This document shows positions 9,534 to 16,939 of a DNA stretch of 64,000 bases, in pieces. This DNA is from GCA-2737725 sp965229355. Its GTDB lineage: Bacteria > Pseudomonadota > Alphaproteobacteria > Rhodospirillales > Rhodospirillaceae. The position numbers and the translations under genes were made by a program. The stretch spans positions 1 to 64,000 of the forward strand of contig OZ245869.1 in the NCBI GenBank assembly GCA_965229355.1. The letters run 5' to 3'. How positions within the stretch are numbered: the stretch's first letter is position 1; each line of letters begins with the position of its first letter. The notes beneath the pieces are model-generated. The model was given only the letters and a program-made list of their open reading frames with translations. It had not been told where the DNA came from and did not search any database.

Positions 9534-9920
9534 CTAGAGAGGCCCCACAGCATCCTCAATTTTGTCCTTCAGCGCGTCTGCGGTGAATGGCTTGACGATG
9601 TACCCTGAAACACCAGCCGCTTCCGCTGCGGCCATGAATTCCTGATCGTCTCGCGACGTCACCAAAATAAACGGCGTATTTTTCAATACGTCGTCTTTAC
9701 GCACTTCTTGCAACAGTTCTAACCCCGTAACTGGCTCCATGTCCCAATCGGACAAGACCAGCCCATAAGACTTCTGGCGCATCATATTTAAAGCTTGCGC
9801 GCCGTTCTCCGCCTCATCCACCTGTTTTAGGTCGAACTTCTTTAACAAGTTCTTCATGGTCAGCCGCATGGGAAGAAAATCGTCGACGATCAGGATGTTC
9901 ATATTCCGGTCGACCGCCAT
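9534..9920 (-). CDS. Single-domain CheY-like response regulator
   Basis: 128 residues forming one receiver domain. The acidic pair is D13-D14 (ILIVDD), the phosphoacceptor is D58 in LSDWDME, the switch threonine is T88 in VTS, and the lysine is K110 in VKPF. The DW-x-M-x-P-x-x-G-L-E-L-L stretch resembles chemotaxis CheY proteins. There is no output domain, so it must act by protein contact. Start 9920 is set by GGAGGG eight bases upstream. The longer frame to 9986 lacks such a site. Confidence 0.88.
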   Translation of the reverse strand: MAVDRNMNILIVDDFLPMRLTMKNLLKKFDLKQVDEAENGAQALNMMRQKSYGLVLSDWDMEPVTGLELLQEVRKDDVLKNTPFILVTSRDDQEFMAAAEAAGVSGYIVKPFTADALKDKIEDAVGPL

Positions 9921-10137
9921 GCTCGCCCTCCGTTCGTACCGCCATTCAGGGTATAGCCAGAGGGGTGAGAACGTGGCGGACCCCAAGGCTCTTGCGTCCC
10001 GATAGGGTGGTTATTCTCAACCATAAATGTCGGATATTCAAAGAGAATTTGCCATTTTTGGGGTTCCCCGCGATCACGTGAGGCGGAGCATAAGGTTTCG
10101 CTCAGAGGGACAAAATGTAGGGTTTAGGAGCGATACG

Positions 10138-10887
10138 ATGACCGATGCTTTGGGCTACCGGAAGAAATTCGGGGTTTTAGGCCCCTCTACCAACACTATT
10201 GTCCAGCCGGATTTTGACGATTTGCGCGTTCCCGGCGTTACCAACCATTATAGCCGCATCTTCACCCCCAATAGCCGCGCCATTTCGAACGAGACGTTCA
10301 TGGCAGGTACGCAGAAGATCGCTGAAGGCGTGATGGATGCCGTGCGCAGCGTGATGACCTGCGAACCGCACTACATGGTCATGGGCATGTCGGCTATCAC
10401 CTTCTACGGCGGCGCCAAGGGGGCCGACCAGTTCGAGAAGATGGTCACCGACGAGTCCAAAACCGGTGTATCGATCGGCAGCCATGCCTGCACCGCAGCC
10501 TTGAAGGCTTACGGCTCCAGCATCAAGAAAATCGCGTTCATGTCGCCGTATTACCCCGTCGCCAACGCCGAAGTGGCCCAGTACTTCAAAGAAATGGGCT
10601 TCACCACCGTCCGTGACGTCCCCATGCAGGCCCCCAGTTGGACCGGCATTGCCGAACTGACCACCGAACGTTGCCGCGAAACCTTGAAGCAACTCGATGG
10701 CCCGGATGTGGACGCTATTGTGCAGGTTGGCACGAACTTGAGCATGATCCGCTTGGCTGCCGCCGCCGAGTTGTGGCTGAACAAACCGGTGATCGCGATC
10801 AACACCGCCACCTACTGGCACGCCCTGCGCGCCAACGGCATCAAAGACAAAAAAGAAGGCTTCGGCCGCCTGCTGAGTGATTTCTAA
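10138..10887 (+). CDS. Arylmalonate decarboxylase / maleate isomerase superfamily protein lacking both catalytic cysteines
   Basis: 249 residues, the usual length of the Asp/Glu racemase-like family that includes arylmalonate decarboxylase (AMDase) and maleate cis-trans isomerase. The start is fixed by AGGAG eight bases before ATG 10138. By family knowledge, the first active-site loop carries Cys in racemases and isomerases, and Gly in AMDase. Here it reads MGMSAITFYGG. The second loop, where AMDase has its C188, reads VQVGTNLSM, so that Cys is Gly. The fold-typical SxxxxWxxLRxxG ending is kept (TATYWHALRANG). The reaction is therefore not one of the known ones, or the protein is inactive. 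Confidence 0.78.
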   Translation: MTDALGYRKKFGVLGPSTNTIVQPDFDDLRVPGVTNHYSRIFTPNSRAISNETFMAGTQKIAEGVMDAVRSVMTCEPHYMVMGMSAITFYGGAKGADQFEKMVTDESKTGVSIGSHACTAALKAYGSSIKKIAFMSPYYPVANAEVAQYFKEMGFTTVRDVPMQAPSWTGIAELTTERCRETLKQLDGPDVDAIVQVGTNLSMIRLAAAAELWLNKPVIAINTATYWHALRANGIKDKKEGFGRLLSDF

Positions 10888-10918
10888 AAAGCAGCGTAGA
10901 CATTCTGAAATGCAAAAA

Positions 10919-10945
10919 GGCCCCGTTAATGCGGGGCCTTTTTTT
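10919..10945 (+). terminator. Rho-independent terminator
   Basis: Stem ggccccg / cggggcc with a six-base loop is followed by seven T. It lies 31 bp after the AMDase-like gene. A-rich bases upstream would also allow it to work in reverse. Confidence 0.85.
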
Positions 10946-11050
10946 GTTGTGTGCAGAATTCGCCAACAAATTGATCAGCGTCAAAGTTCCTGGCGCGGGC
11001 AGGTCTACTGTCGTCCTCAGACAAGAATAAAAACTTTAAGGACGCCAGTC

Positions 11051-11695
11051 ATGAGCACCGTTGCTAGAACTTTATCAGCGCTCACCATTTTAGCTGCCTG
11101 CATGGGTTCAAGCACCGCAGTTTATGCGGCGGAAAGCCGCGCGGGTGAGTGGTTGATCCGTGGCCGGGTATTGTCAGTTCAACCTGATGAGAGCAGCACC
11201 ATCACACCCATCGGCGGTGCAGCTCATGCGGACAACAGCGTCGTCCCAGAGGTAGATTTTACATACTTCCTCACGAACAACCTGGCCGCAGAACTGATCG
11301 TTGCCGTTACGAAACATGATGTGGAAGCGCGTGGTACAACACTGGGCCGCGTCGATTTAGGTGACGCGTGGTTACTGCCACCGACATTGACGCTACAATA
11401 TCACATCTCGCCCCAGGGCGGTGTCGATCCTTATGTGGGGGTCGGCGTGAATTACACGACATTCTTTGACGCCAAAAAAGGCCCAGCCCCGATTACCGCG
11501 ATCCACTACAGCGACAGCTTTGGCATCGCAGCCCAAGCAGGCATGGACGTGCGCCTAGATGAAAGATGGGTCATGAATTTCGATGTGAAGAAAATTTGGC
11601 TGAACACGGATGTGAGAATCAACAACGGCGCGATTAATGCGAGTGTTGATCTTGATCCGTGGATCGCTGGCATTGGCTTCGGCTATCGATTCTAA
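11051..11695 (+). CDS. ompW: OmpW family outer membrane beta-barrel protein
   Basis: 214 residues. A signal peptide (about 1-27, ending VYAAE) is followed by an eight-stranded barrel pattern: GEWLIRGRVLSVQP start, EVDFTYFLTNNLAAEL, LQYHISPQGGVDPYVGVGVNYTTFF, and a final aromatic strand ending GFGYRF. The terminal Phe is the usual barrel-assembly signal. OmpW proteins form narrow channels for small hydrophobic molecules. AAGGA lies nine bases before the ATG. It is followed closely by the host-attachment-family gene. Confidence 0.9.
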   Translation: MSTVARTLSALTILAACMGSSTAVYAAESRAGEWLIRGRVLSVQPDESSTITPIGGAAHADNSVVPEVDFTYFLTNNLAAELIVAVTKHDVEARGTTLGRVDLGDAWLLPPTLTLQYHISPQGGVDPYVGVGVNYTTFFDAKKGPAPITAIHYSDSFGIAAQAGMDVRLDERWVMNFDVKKIWLNTDVRINNGAINASVDLDPWIAGIGFGYRF

Positions 11696-11718
11696 AAAAA
11701 CCAGCAGGAGAATTCATC

Positions 11719-12246
11719 ATGCCATCTCCAACTCCGAAATCGCGTACGCGGCCGGCCCGGAAACAGGGCTCGCTGCTCCCAACATCCCCCAGTCGGCGGG
11801 TCCAATCCGTGTGGCTCTTAACAGTGGATGGCGCAAGAGCGCAGATCTACGCTATAGCGCCGGACACTTTCCGACCGACCGCGCTACGCGATGGATCATT
11901 TAAGCAAAGCAATCGACCGAACCGCGCTATCGTAAGCGATGGTCCCGGACACAGGGGCCACGCAGGGAGCGGACGACGGCATGCCTTAAGCTTGCGCAGT
12001 GACCCACATCAGCAAGCAGAAACAAACTTTGTGAAGACTGTCACAAGCCACGTTAATGGCGCATCACGTGATAAACGGTTTGATCGCCTCATCATTGCCG
12101 CACCGCCAAAAGCTATCAAAGATGTGCGCGGCAGCTTAAATGCAACAACACAGAAAAAAGTTGCGCTTGAAATCACACACGAATGGACAAAGTTGGGCGT
12201 GCGCGAAATCCAACGACGTCTTAAAGGCGCAATGGCACCAGGATAA
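11719..12246 (+). CDS. Host attachment protein family (PF10116-like)
   Basis: 175 residues. After a basic, disordered N-terminus (about 1-28), the pattern is VWLLTVDGARAQIYAI, a DGPGHRG turn, then NFVKTVTSHVN and FDRLIIAAPPKAIKDVRGSL, ending KLGVREIQRRL. This order is typical of the Host_attach family, cytoplasmic proteins named from Agrobacterium but related in fold to release-factor-like domains. The true role is unclear. GGAG lies before ATG 11719. It starts 23 bp after ompW and is probably transcribed with it. Confidence 0.8.
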   Translation: MPSPTPKSRTRPARKQGSLLPTSPSRRVQSVWLLTVDGARAQIYAIAPDTFRPTALRDGSFKQSNRPNRAIVSDGPGHRGHAGSGRRHALSLRSDPHQQAETNFVKTVTSHVNGASRDKRFDRLIIAAPPKAIKDVRGSLNATTQKKVALEITHEWTKLGVREIQRRLKGAMAPG

Positions 12247-12285
12247 CGCTGCCAGACCAACGCTGACCGTGCACGATGTTCTCGC

Positions 12286-12314
12286 AAAAAAGGCCCCGCA
12301 TGACGGGGCCTTTT
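12286..12314. terminator. Bidirectional terminator
   Basis: Stem ggccccg / cggggcc with loop catga is flanked by six A on the left and four T on the right. It separates the rightward host-attachment gene from the leftward secreted-protein gene. Confidence 0.85.
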
Positions 12315-12339
12315 CTATTGGGCTTCATTGAAGCGAAAA

Positions 12340-13050
12340 CTACTTCGTTGTCGGCAGTGGCAGGTCCGCATCACCCAAAATGAGGCGCTTGGTGTATTCC
12401 GGTGCGATAAGGTGGCAGTAGCGCACACCGCGAAATCTTTCGGGGGCGGCGGCAAACAAAACATTGGTCCACGTCACATACAGCGATTTCGATTTTAAGT
12501 GCATCTTGGCTTCGGGGCCACGCCACACATAATCGTAGTCGGACACAAAGTTCACACCCATGTAAACCGTTTCGTCCGGTTCGATAACGATGTTGTCACG
12601 GGGAATTTTGACTTTCGCCTTTTCGGCGTCGGTCAAAGCCGCATACACCGCATCCGTTTGCAAACGGTGGATGTCTTGGCACATCTTATCTCCGGTCGCG
12701 GCATCTTTGCCCCAACGCTCTTGCAAGTGATCAGACGTTTTGGTTTTGCATGAAATCCGCAGAGGGCGGCCTTCGCTGTCTTTCAACACGAACTGGGCCA
12801 ACTCAACCGGATCAACTTTCAGCTTTGATTGCTTGAAGCCTTCGTAATCGGGGTAATTGATGTTGTTGACCTTCACCGTGGTGCCGGTCAGATCGCGCTG
12901 CACACGCTCGCAATAATCTTTATCGGTCACTGGTCCGGTTGATGCAGGTTTAGCTGTATCAGTCGCAGGTGCAGACGCCGCGTCTTGAGCTTGCGCCGCG
13001 CCGACAGCCAACCCCGTCGCCATAACAGCCAATACAAAAATCTTATTCAT
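12340..13050 (-). CDS. Secreted four-cysteine protein, member A of a two-gene family
   Basis: 236 residues, no family recognised. A signal peptide (MNKIFVLAVMATGLAVGAAQA) is followed by a Thr/Pro/Ala linker and a domain with four cysteines, in YCERV, ISCKTKTSDHL, KMCQDIH and RYCHLI. It is clearly homologous to the protein at 18195-18935. The two share (I/V)SCKxKTxxHL, the C-terminal LY...P..F.G..YCHL block, and a final G(D/E)xxLPL. Two disulfides in the periplasm are likely. The function is unknown. Confidence 0.75.
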   Translation of the reverse strand: MNKIFVLAVMATGLAVGAAQAQDAASAPATDTAKPASTGPVTDKDYCERVQRDLTGTTVKVNNINYPDYEGFKQSKLKVDPVELAQFVLKDSEGRPLRISCKTKTSDHLQERWGKDAATGDKMCQDIHRLQTDAVYAALTDAEKAKVKIPRDNIVIEPDETVYMGVNFVSDYDYVWRGPEAKMHLKSKSLYVTWTNVLFAAAPERFRGVRYCHLIAPEYTKRLILGDADLPLPTTK

Positions 13051-13204
13051 TCGCGTGTCCCCTCATCGCCCCATACCGGGGCCCACATATAGGCTTTGTG
13101 ACGGGAACCTTAGTCGGTCCCCCGCCCTCCCTGCAACCAACCCGCCAAAGGGTTTTGCGCGATTGACCGAAATGTGAAGCCACATGCTGGAATATGAAGA
13201 TTAC

Positions 13205-13229
13205 GAAACAAACCTCAAAATGGCCCGTT
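13205..13229 (+). promoter_or_regulatory. GAAAC-N16-CGTT promoter (sigma-EcfG-like variant)
   Basis: GAAAC at 13205-13209, a 16-bp spacer, then CGTT at 13226-13229. This differs by one base from the alphaproteobacterial EcfG consensus GGAAC-N16/17-CGTT. Transcription would start near 13237, 29 bp before the small secreted-protein gene. Confidence 0.5.
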
Positions 13230-13265
13230 GGCATATGTGGAACAAACAACCTCGGAGTTTCACCT

Positions 13266-13643
13266 ATGCGTCTTCGTATCCTTTCACTTGTTGCGGCCCT
13301 CGGCGTTTCAAGCACCGCCATGGCTGCCTCGTCATTTTATGATGGCCGCTATACCGGCAGCGCCCGGCCCACATCGCGCGGCATCGGGTGTGAACAGTTC
13401 TCGCTAAACCCCATGCTGATTAGTGCGGGCACCATCAGCAGCTCAGCCGGCGGTGATGCGAAGGTAGAGGGCGTAGTGGCTGATGATGGCTCCGTTACGG
13501 GGCGCATCGCCCGGAACGGTAAACCGGGCGCTGACTTTGAAGGGCGTTTTGAAAACGGATTTTTCCGGGGCCGTATTATCAGTGACACCGACCGCTGTGA
13601 CTGGGCTGTGAAGTTCGACTTGGCGAAATCGACATCTGATTAA
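13266..13643 (+). CDS. Small secreted protein, FDGxY/FEGRF family member 1
   Basis: 125 residues, no family recognised. A signal peptide (1-20, ending TAMA) is followed by a beta-rich domain: FYDGRYTG, one Cys in GCEQFSLNP, ISAGTISSSAGG, VVADDGSVTGRI, FEGRFENGFFRGRI, and a last Cys in DRCDWAVKF. The same order is found in the genes at 15187 and 15699, so these are paralogs. The two cysteines probably form a disulfide. CGGAG precedes the ATG. A GAAAC-type promoter upstream suggests stress control. Confidence 0.75.
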   Translation: MRLRILSLVAALGVSSTAMAASSFYDGRYTGSARPTSRGIGCEQFSLNPMLISAGTISSSAGGDAKVEGVVADDGSVTGRIARNGKPGADFEGRFENGFFRGRIISDTDRCDWAVKFDLAKSTSD

Positions 13644-13738
13644 ACATCATTCTGCGAGCACGCCTGATGTTCGTACACGCATCACATCTATAGCGGCTTA
13701 CTCTGGGGATATGACGATCCATCCAGAGGGAGCTTTTC

Positions 13739-15073
13739 ATGTCGAATGATCTTTCACACACTGGTTTATCACGGCGCGATGCTGTCGCATTGACAGCTGC
13801 GGCATTCACCGCATCGACAGCAGAAGCAAAAGTGTTAGAGCCCGCTTCGGCAAAGTCACTCGGGCTTAAAGCGGATGGCCTAAAACTGCTTGATGACCGC
13901 ATGGCCGCGCTGGTGAACAGTGGCAAGCGTGCAGGCATGGTCTATGCCGTCGCACGCGGCGGCAAGTTGGCCGTGCTGAAAGCCCAAGGCTGGCGCAACC
14001 TTGAAAACAAGGTGCCGATGACCACCGATACCATCTTCCGTATTTATTCCATGAGCCGCGCTGTTACCGGAAGTGCGCTGTTGTCGCTGATGGATGAGGG
14101 CAAATTCCAGTTGGATGATCCTGTCGCGAAGTTCATCCCTGAAGTCGCGAACATGCGCGTAATCAAAGAAGTCTTGAACGGCGTGGTGACGGCGACCGTG
14201 CCACAAGAAGCCCCCATGACCCTGCGGCATTTGTTTAATTACACGTCGGGTCTTGGATATGGCCCCGCATGGCCATCGGGCGTGGGCATTCAGCAGCGCG
14301 ATATTTTGGCGCTGAATCAAACCACCGCCGAAGGTATTGCGAAGCTGACAAAGTATCCGTTGCTATGGCAACCCGGCGCCAAGTGGCGTTACGGTTTCCA
14401 CTCTGATGTACTGGGCCGTGTTGCAGAAGTTATCTCGGGCAAGACACTGCCTGAGTTGGTACGCGAGCGCGTGACCAACAAGTTGGGGATGACCGACACC
14501 GGCTTCTGGGTTGAGGAGCAAAACCAAAAAAGATTCGCAGACGTGTACCGCATGGGTGAAGACGGACGCGGTGATAAGCTGGTGAACGGCACGGCCATGG
14601 CCCCACCCTCCAGCAGCTATTTGAAACCCGGCACGTTCTTCTCAGGCGGTGGTGGCTTAACCTCAACCGCGATGAACTATTTGCGCTTTGCTGAAATGCT
14701 ACGCCAAGGCGGCACGCTTGATGGAACACAGATTTTGAAGGCCGATACGGTGAAAGCCATGACCACCAATGCGCTGACGCCCAAGCAAGGTGGCGAGGTG
14801 TATTGGAACGACGAATACGCCATCGATATTTTTAAAGGTTATGGCTGGGGCTTGGCGTTGGGTGTGCGCTTGCCTGATGCGCAAGCGCCAACGCCGCACA
14901 CAGTGCCTGGTACAGCGGGTGACTTCGGGTGGTATAGCCTGGCCAACTCGGTGTTCTTTGTGGACCCGTCCGAAGACATCAGCGCCGTCGCACTGTGCCA
15001 TTACCAAGGCCCCGGCGAGCGTGAGATTGGCGCAGCTTTGCGTGCCGGTGTTTATGCAATGCTCGGCCGTTAA
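13739..15073 (+). CDS. Beta-lactamase-related serine hydrolase with SxxR instead of SxxK
   Basis: 444 residues. The N-terminus (LSRRDAVALTAAAFTASTAEA) looks like a Tat signal. The class C beta-lactamase/esterase fold is seen in TIFRIYSMSRAVTGSALL, LDDPVAKFIPE, LRHLFNYTSGLGYG and the YGFHSDVLGRV region. In this family the nucleophile serine is followed by xxK, but here it is S104-M-S-R107 (codon cgc at 14057-14059). Arg is a rare substitute for the catalytic Lys. The protein may be an altered hydrolase. GAGGGAG lies before ATG 13739. It sits between members 1 and 2 of the small secreted family. Confidence 0.85.
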   Translation: MSNDLSHTGLSRRDAVALTAAAFTASTAEAKVLEPASAKSLGLKADGLKLLDDRMAALVNSGKRAGMVYAVARGGKLAVLKAQGWRNLENKVPMTTDTIFRIYSMSRAVTGSALLSLMDEGKFQLDDPVAKFIPEVANMRVIKEVLNGVVTATVPQEAPMTLRHLFNYTSGLGYGPAWPSGVGIQQRDILALNQTTAEGIAKLTKYPLLWQPGAKWRYGFHSDVLGRVAEVISGKTLPELVRERVTNKLGMTDTGFWVEEQNQKRFADVYRMGEDGRGDKLVNGTAMAPPSSSYLKPGTFFSGGGGLTSTAMNYLRFAEMLRQGGTLDGTQILKADTVKAMTTNALTPKQGGEVYWNDEYAIDIFKGYGWGLALGVRLPDAQAPTPHTVPGTAGDFGWYSLANSVFFVDPSEDISAVALCHYQGPGEREIGAALRAGVYAMLGR

Positions 15074-15125
15074 AGAGTTCGGGCGTTAACAGGCGGGGCA
15101 AAATCAGGGCAGATCAACACGCGGC

Positions 15126-15151
15126 GAAACAAAACGCAGCGAGGTCGCGTT
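15126..15151 (+). promoter_or_regulatory. GAAAC-N17-CGTT promoter (sigma-EcfG-like variant)
   Basis: GAAAC at 15126-15130, a 17-bp spacer, and CGTT at 15148-15151. This places transcription start near 15158, about 29 bp before the second FDGxY-family gene. Family member 1 has almost the same geometry. Confidence 0.5.
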
Positions 15152-15186
15152 ATTTCCAGAGATGTAAATATCTCTCGGAGATCAAT

Positions 15187-15567
15187 ATGCGCTTCGCTCT
15201 GATTGCCCCACTAGCCCTCTTTACCATTATCGCAGCGGCAGTTCTTTCAACAGCTCAGGCGGCCAGCGCTGTCTCATCCAAATTCGACGGGCAGTATAAC
15301 GGTGTTGCAGTGCCCTCGCCTGGCGCCAGTGCCCTAGCGTGTCAGGGCTTTGCACTCGCCCCGGTGAGTATCAGCCAAGGCGCCTTGAGCAGCGAGGGTG
15401 TTGGCGCACACGTAGAAGGCTTCGTGACCGAAGAAGGATTTGTGACCGGCAAGCTGACCCGGCCTGGCAAAAACCCCTCGACGTTTGAAGGGCGTTTTGT
15501 GAACGGCAAATTCGCGGGTGGTGTCATTGATGACACCGAGCGTTGCTCATGGACTGTGAGCTTCTAG
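15187..15567 (+). CDS. Small secreted protein, FDGxY/FEGRF family member 2
   Basis: 126 residues. Signal peptide (1-25, ending AQA), then KFDGQYNG, ACQGFALAPVSISQGALSS, VEGFVTEEGFVTGKL, FEGRFVNGKFAGGVI and ERCSWTVSF. It is a close paralog of the genes at 13266 and 15699, with the same two cysteines and length. GGAG before the ATG fixes the start. The function is unknown. The compact repeated G-x-V/I beta pattern suggests an all-beta periplasmic or outer-surface domain. Confidence 0.75.
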   Translation: MRFALIAPLALFTIIAAAVLSTAQAASAVSSKFDGQYNGVAVPSPGASALACQGFALAPVSISQGALSSEGVGAHVEGFVTEEGFVTGKLTRPGKNPSTFEGRFVNGKFAGGVIDDTERCSWTVSF

Positions 15568-15698
15568 ACTGTAAATTTTTAAGAAGCTCTTTCTCAGAAC
15601 GGCAGCTTTTAAGAACTGAGTGTGCAACTAACACCTTACACAAAGCCCCTCACCTCCTGTAACCTGTCGTCAGGGAAATGGTTGTTAGGGGGGTGGGT

Positions 15699-16094
15699 AT
15701 GCGATTTGTTTTTATGGCGTGTGCTTTGATCTTGGCGTCACCGGCCTTCGTTTCATCAGCCGCTTTCGTTTCACCAGCGATGGCAAAAAACCCGATCTCA
15801 CCGGCGTTCGACGGTTCCTATATTCCGCGCATTACCGGGGTTGAGGGCATGAGCGGACCCACGTGCCAACCGTTCACGGTGGCCCCTTTAAGTATTACGG
15901 GCGGTCATCTGATCAGTTCCGCGCGCGGCGGATTGCTGAACGGCATTGTCACAACAGATGGTTTCGTGACGGGCTACTTGGTTCGGACCGACAAGTCCCA
16001 CGTTACGTTTGAAGGCCGCTTTGTTGATGGCGCATTTTCAGGCGGCATCGTCGAGGGTGCCTGCGCTTGGACTGTTCATCTCGAAAAACAGTAG
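15699..16094 (+). CDS. Small secreted protein, FDGxY/FEGRF family member 3
   Basis: 131 residues. Signal peptide (about 1-29, ending SPAMA), then AFDGSYIPRI, TCQPFTVAPLSITGGHLISS, LNGIVTTDGFVTGYL, FEGRFVDGAFSGGIV and ACAWTVHL. It is the third paralog of this cluster. Start 15699 is preferred to 15678 because of the G-rich site just before it and a cleaner signal peptide. That G-rich site (GGGGTGGG, 15690-15697) is complementary to the loop of the small RNA at 39951-40084. No EcfG-like promoter was found here. Confidence 0.72.
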   Translation: MRFVFMACALILASPAFVSSAAFVSPAMAKNPISPAFDGSYIPRITGVEGMSGPTCQPFTVAPLSITGGHLISSARGGLLNGIVTTDGFVTGYLVRTDKSHVTFEGRFVDGAFSGGIVEGACAWTVHLEKQ

Positions 16095-16139
16095 CCCCCA
16101 TCTTGTCGTCCTCGGACGTGATCCGAGGGCCTTGGTTCG

Positions 16140-16919
16140 TCATTCGTCCGTGGTCTTCGTCGGATTTCCAAAACGCTCAATATCGGCGAGCGCCTCTAGC
16201 GTTGCGCTTGTGACACGCCGGTGTTGCTCGGTCATATCAATGCTTGGCGCCCAGTCTTCCTGATATCCGCCGCTGTTGAATGAACCGAAATTCATATGAA
16301 TGCCGCCGGCGATCGCAACCCAGTGACTCCTGCTCGGGAATAAGCCGCGTTGCTTTTCAAAGCTCGCGGGCGGCAACCCAGCAGGTGTCGCGCGGTGAAT
16401 GTGCCAGACGGGTTTTGGAAAATCGGCCAGCGTTGCGAACGCTGGGGGGAAAGCGTCCCAAATCACCACACCGGCCAAGGCATCGGGATTACCGTGCGCG
16501 TACACCCCTGCCGCTGCACCGCCCACCGAATGCCCCATAATGACCCAGCGGCGAATATCCGTGTTGTCAGCCATCACTTGTTCCGCGCGGCCGGTGGCCA
16601 GAATGGCCAGATCAAACGGCATTGGCACCAGAATGACGCGGTAACCGGCGGCTGCGACGGGACGCAGGGTCGGCAGATAGCCGCGCAGGTCCGTGTAAGC
16701 GCCGGGATAGAAAATCACGCCCATGCGCTCGGGCACCTGCTGCGGCCGCAGCGTCATGAAGCGCCCGGTCTCGACCCGAACGCTGTCATCGGACACCGCA
16801 GCAGCAATTGCGGCAGGGGATGCATCGGCATAACGCGATTGGCGCTGCAGCCACAGCGCACCACCCCCCAGGATGGCGAGAACGAGAAGCGTGGCCAACG
16901 CCCAACGCAGAATACGCAT
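16140..16919 (-). CDS. Alpha/beta hydrolase, membrane-anchored or secreted
   Basis: 259 residues. An N-terminal hydrophobic segment (4-24) is followed by an alpha/beta hydrolase fold with the nucleophile elbow GHSVGG, an oxyanion strand (VIFYPGAYTDLRGY), and a likely catalytic His in GGIHMNFG. It resembles the dienelactone-hydrolase-like PF12695 type, and the substrate is unknown. It begins 20 bp after the NmrA-like gene on the same strand, so they are probably in one operon. It is convergent with secreted family member 3. Confidence 0.82.
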   Translation of the reverse strand: MRILRWALATLLVLAILGGGALWLQRQSRYADASPAAIAAAVSDDSVRVETGRFMTLRPQQVPERMGVIFYPGAYTDLRGYLPTLRPVAAAGYRVILVPMPFDLAILATGRAEQVMADNTDIRRWVIMGHSVGGAAAGVYAHGNPDALAGVVIWDAFPPAFATLADFPKPVWHIHRATPAGLPPASFEKQRGLFPSRSHWVAIAGGIHMNFGSFNSGGYQEDWAPSIDMTEQHRRVTSATLEALADIERFGNPTKTTDE

Positions 16920-16939
16920 GTGAGGAACTCCACCAAACT

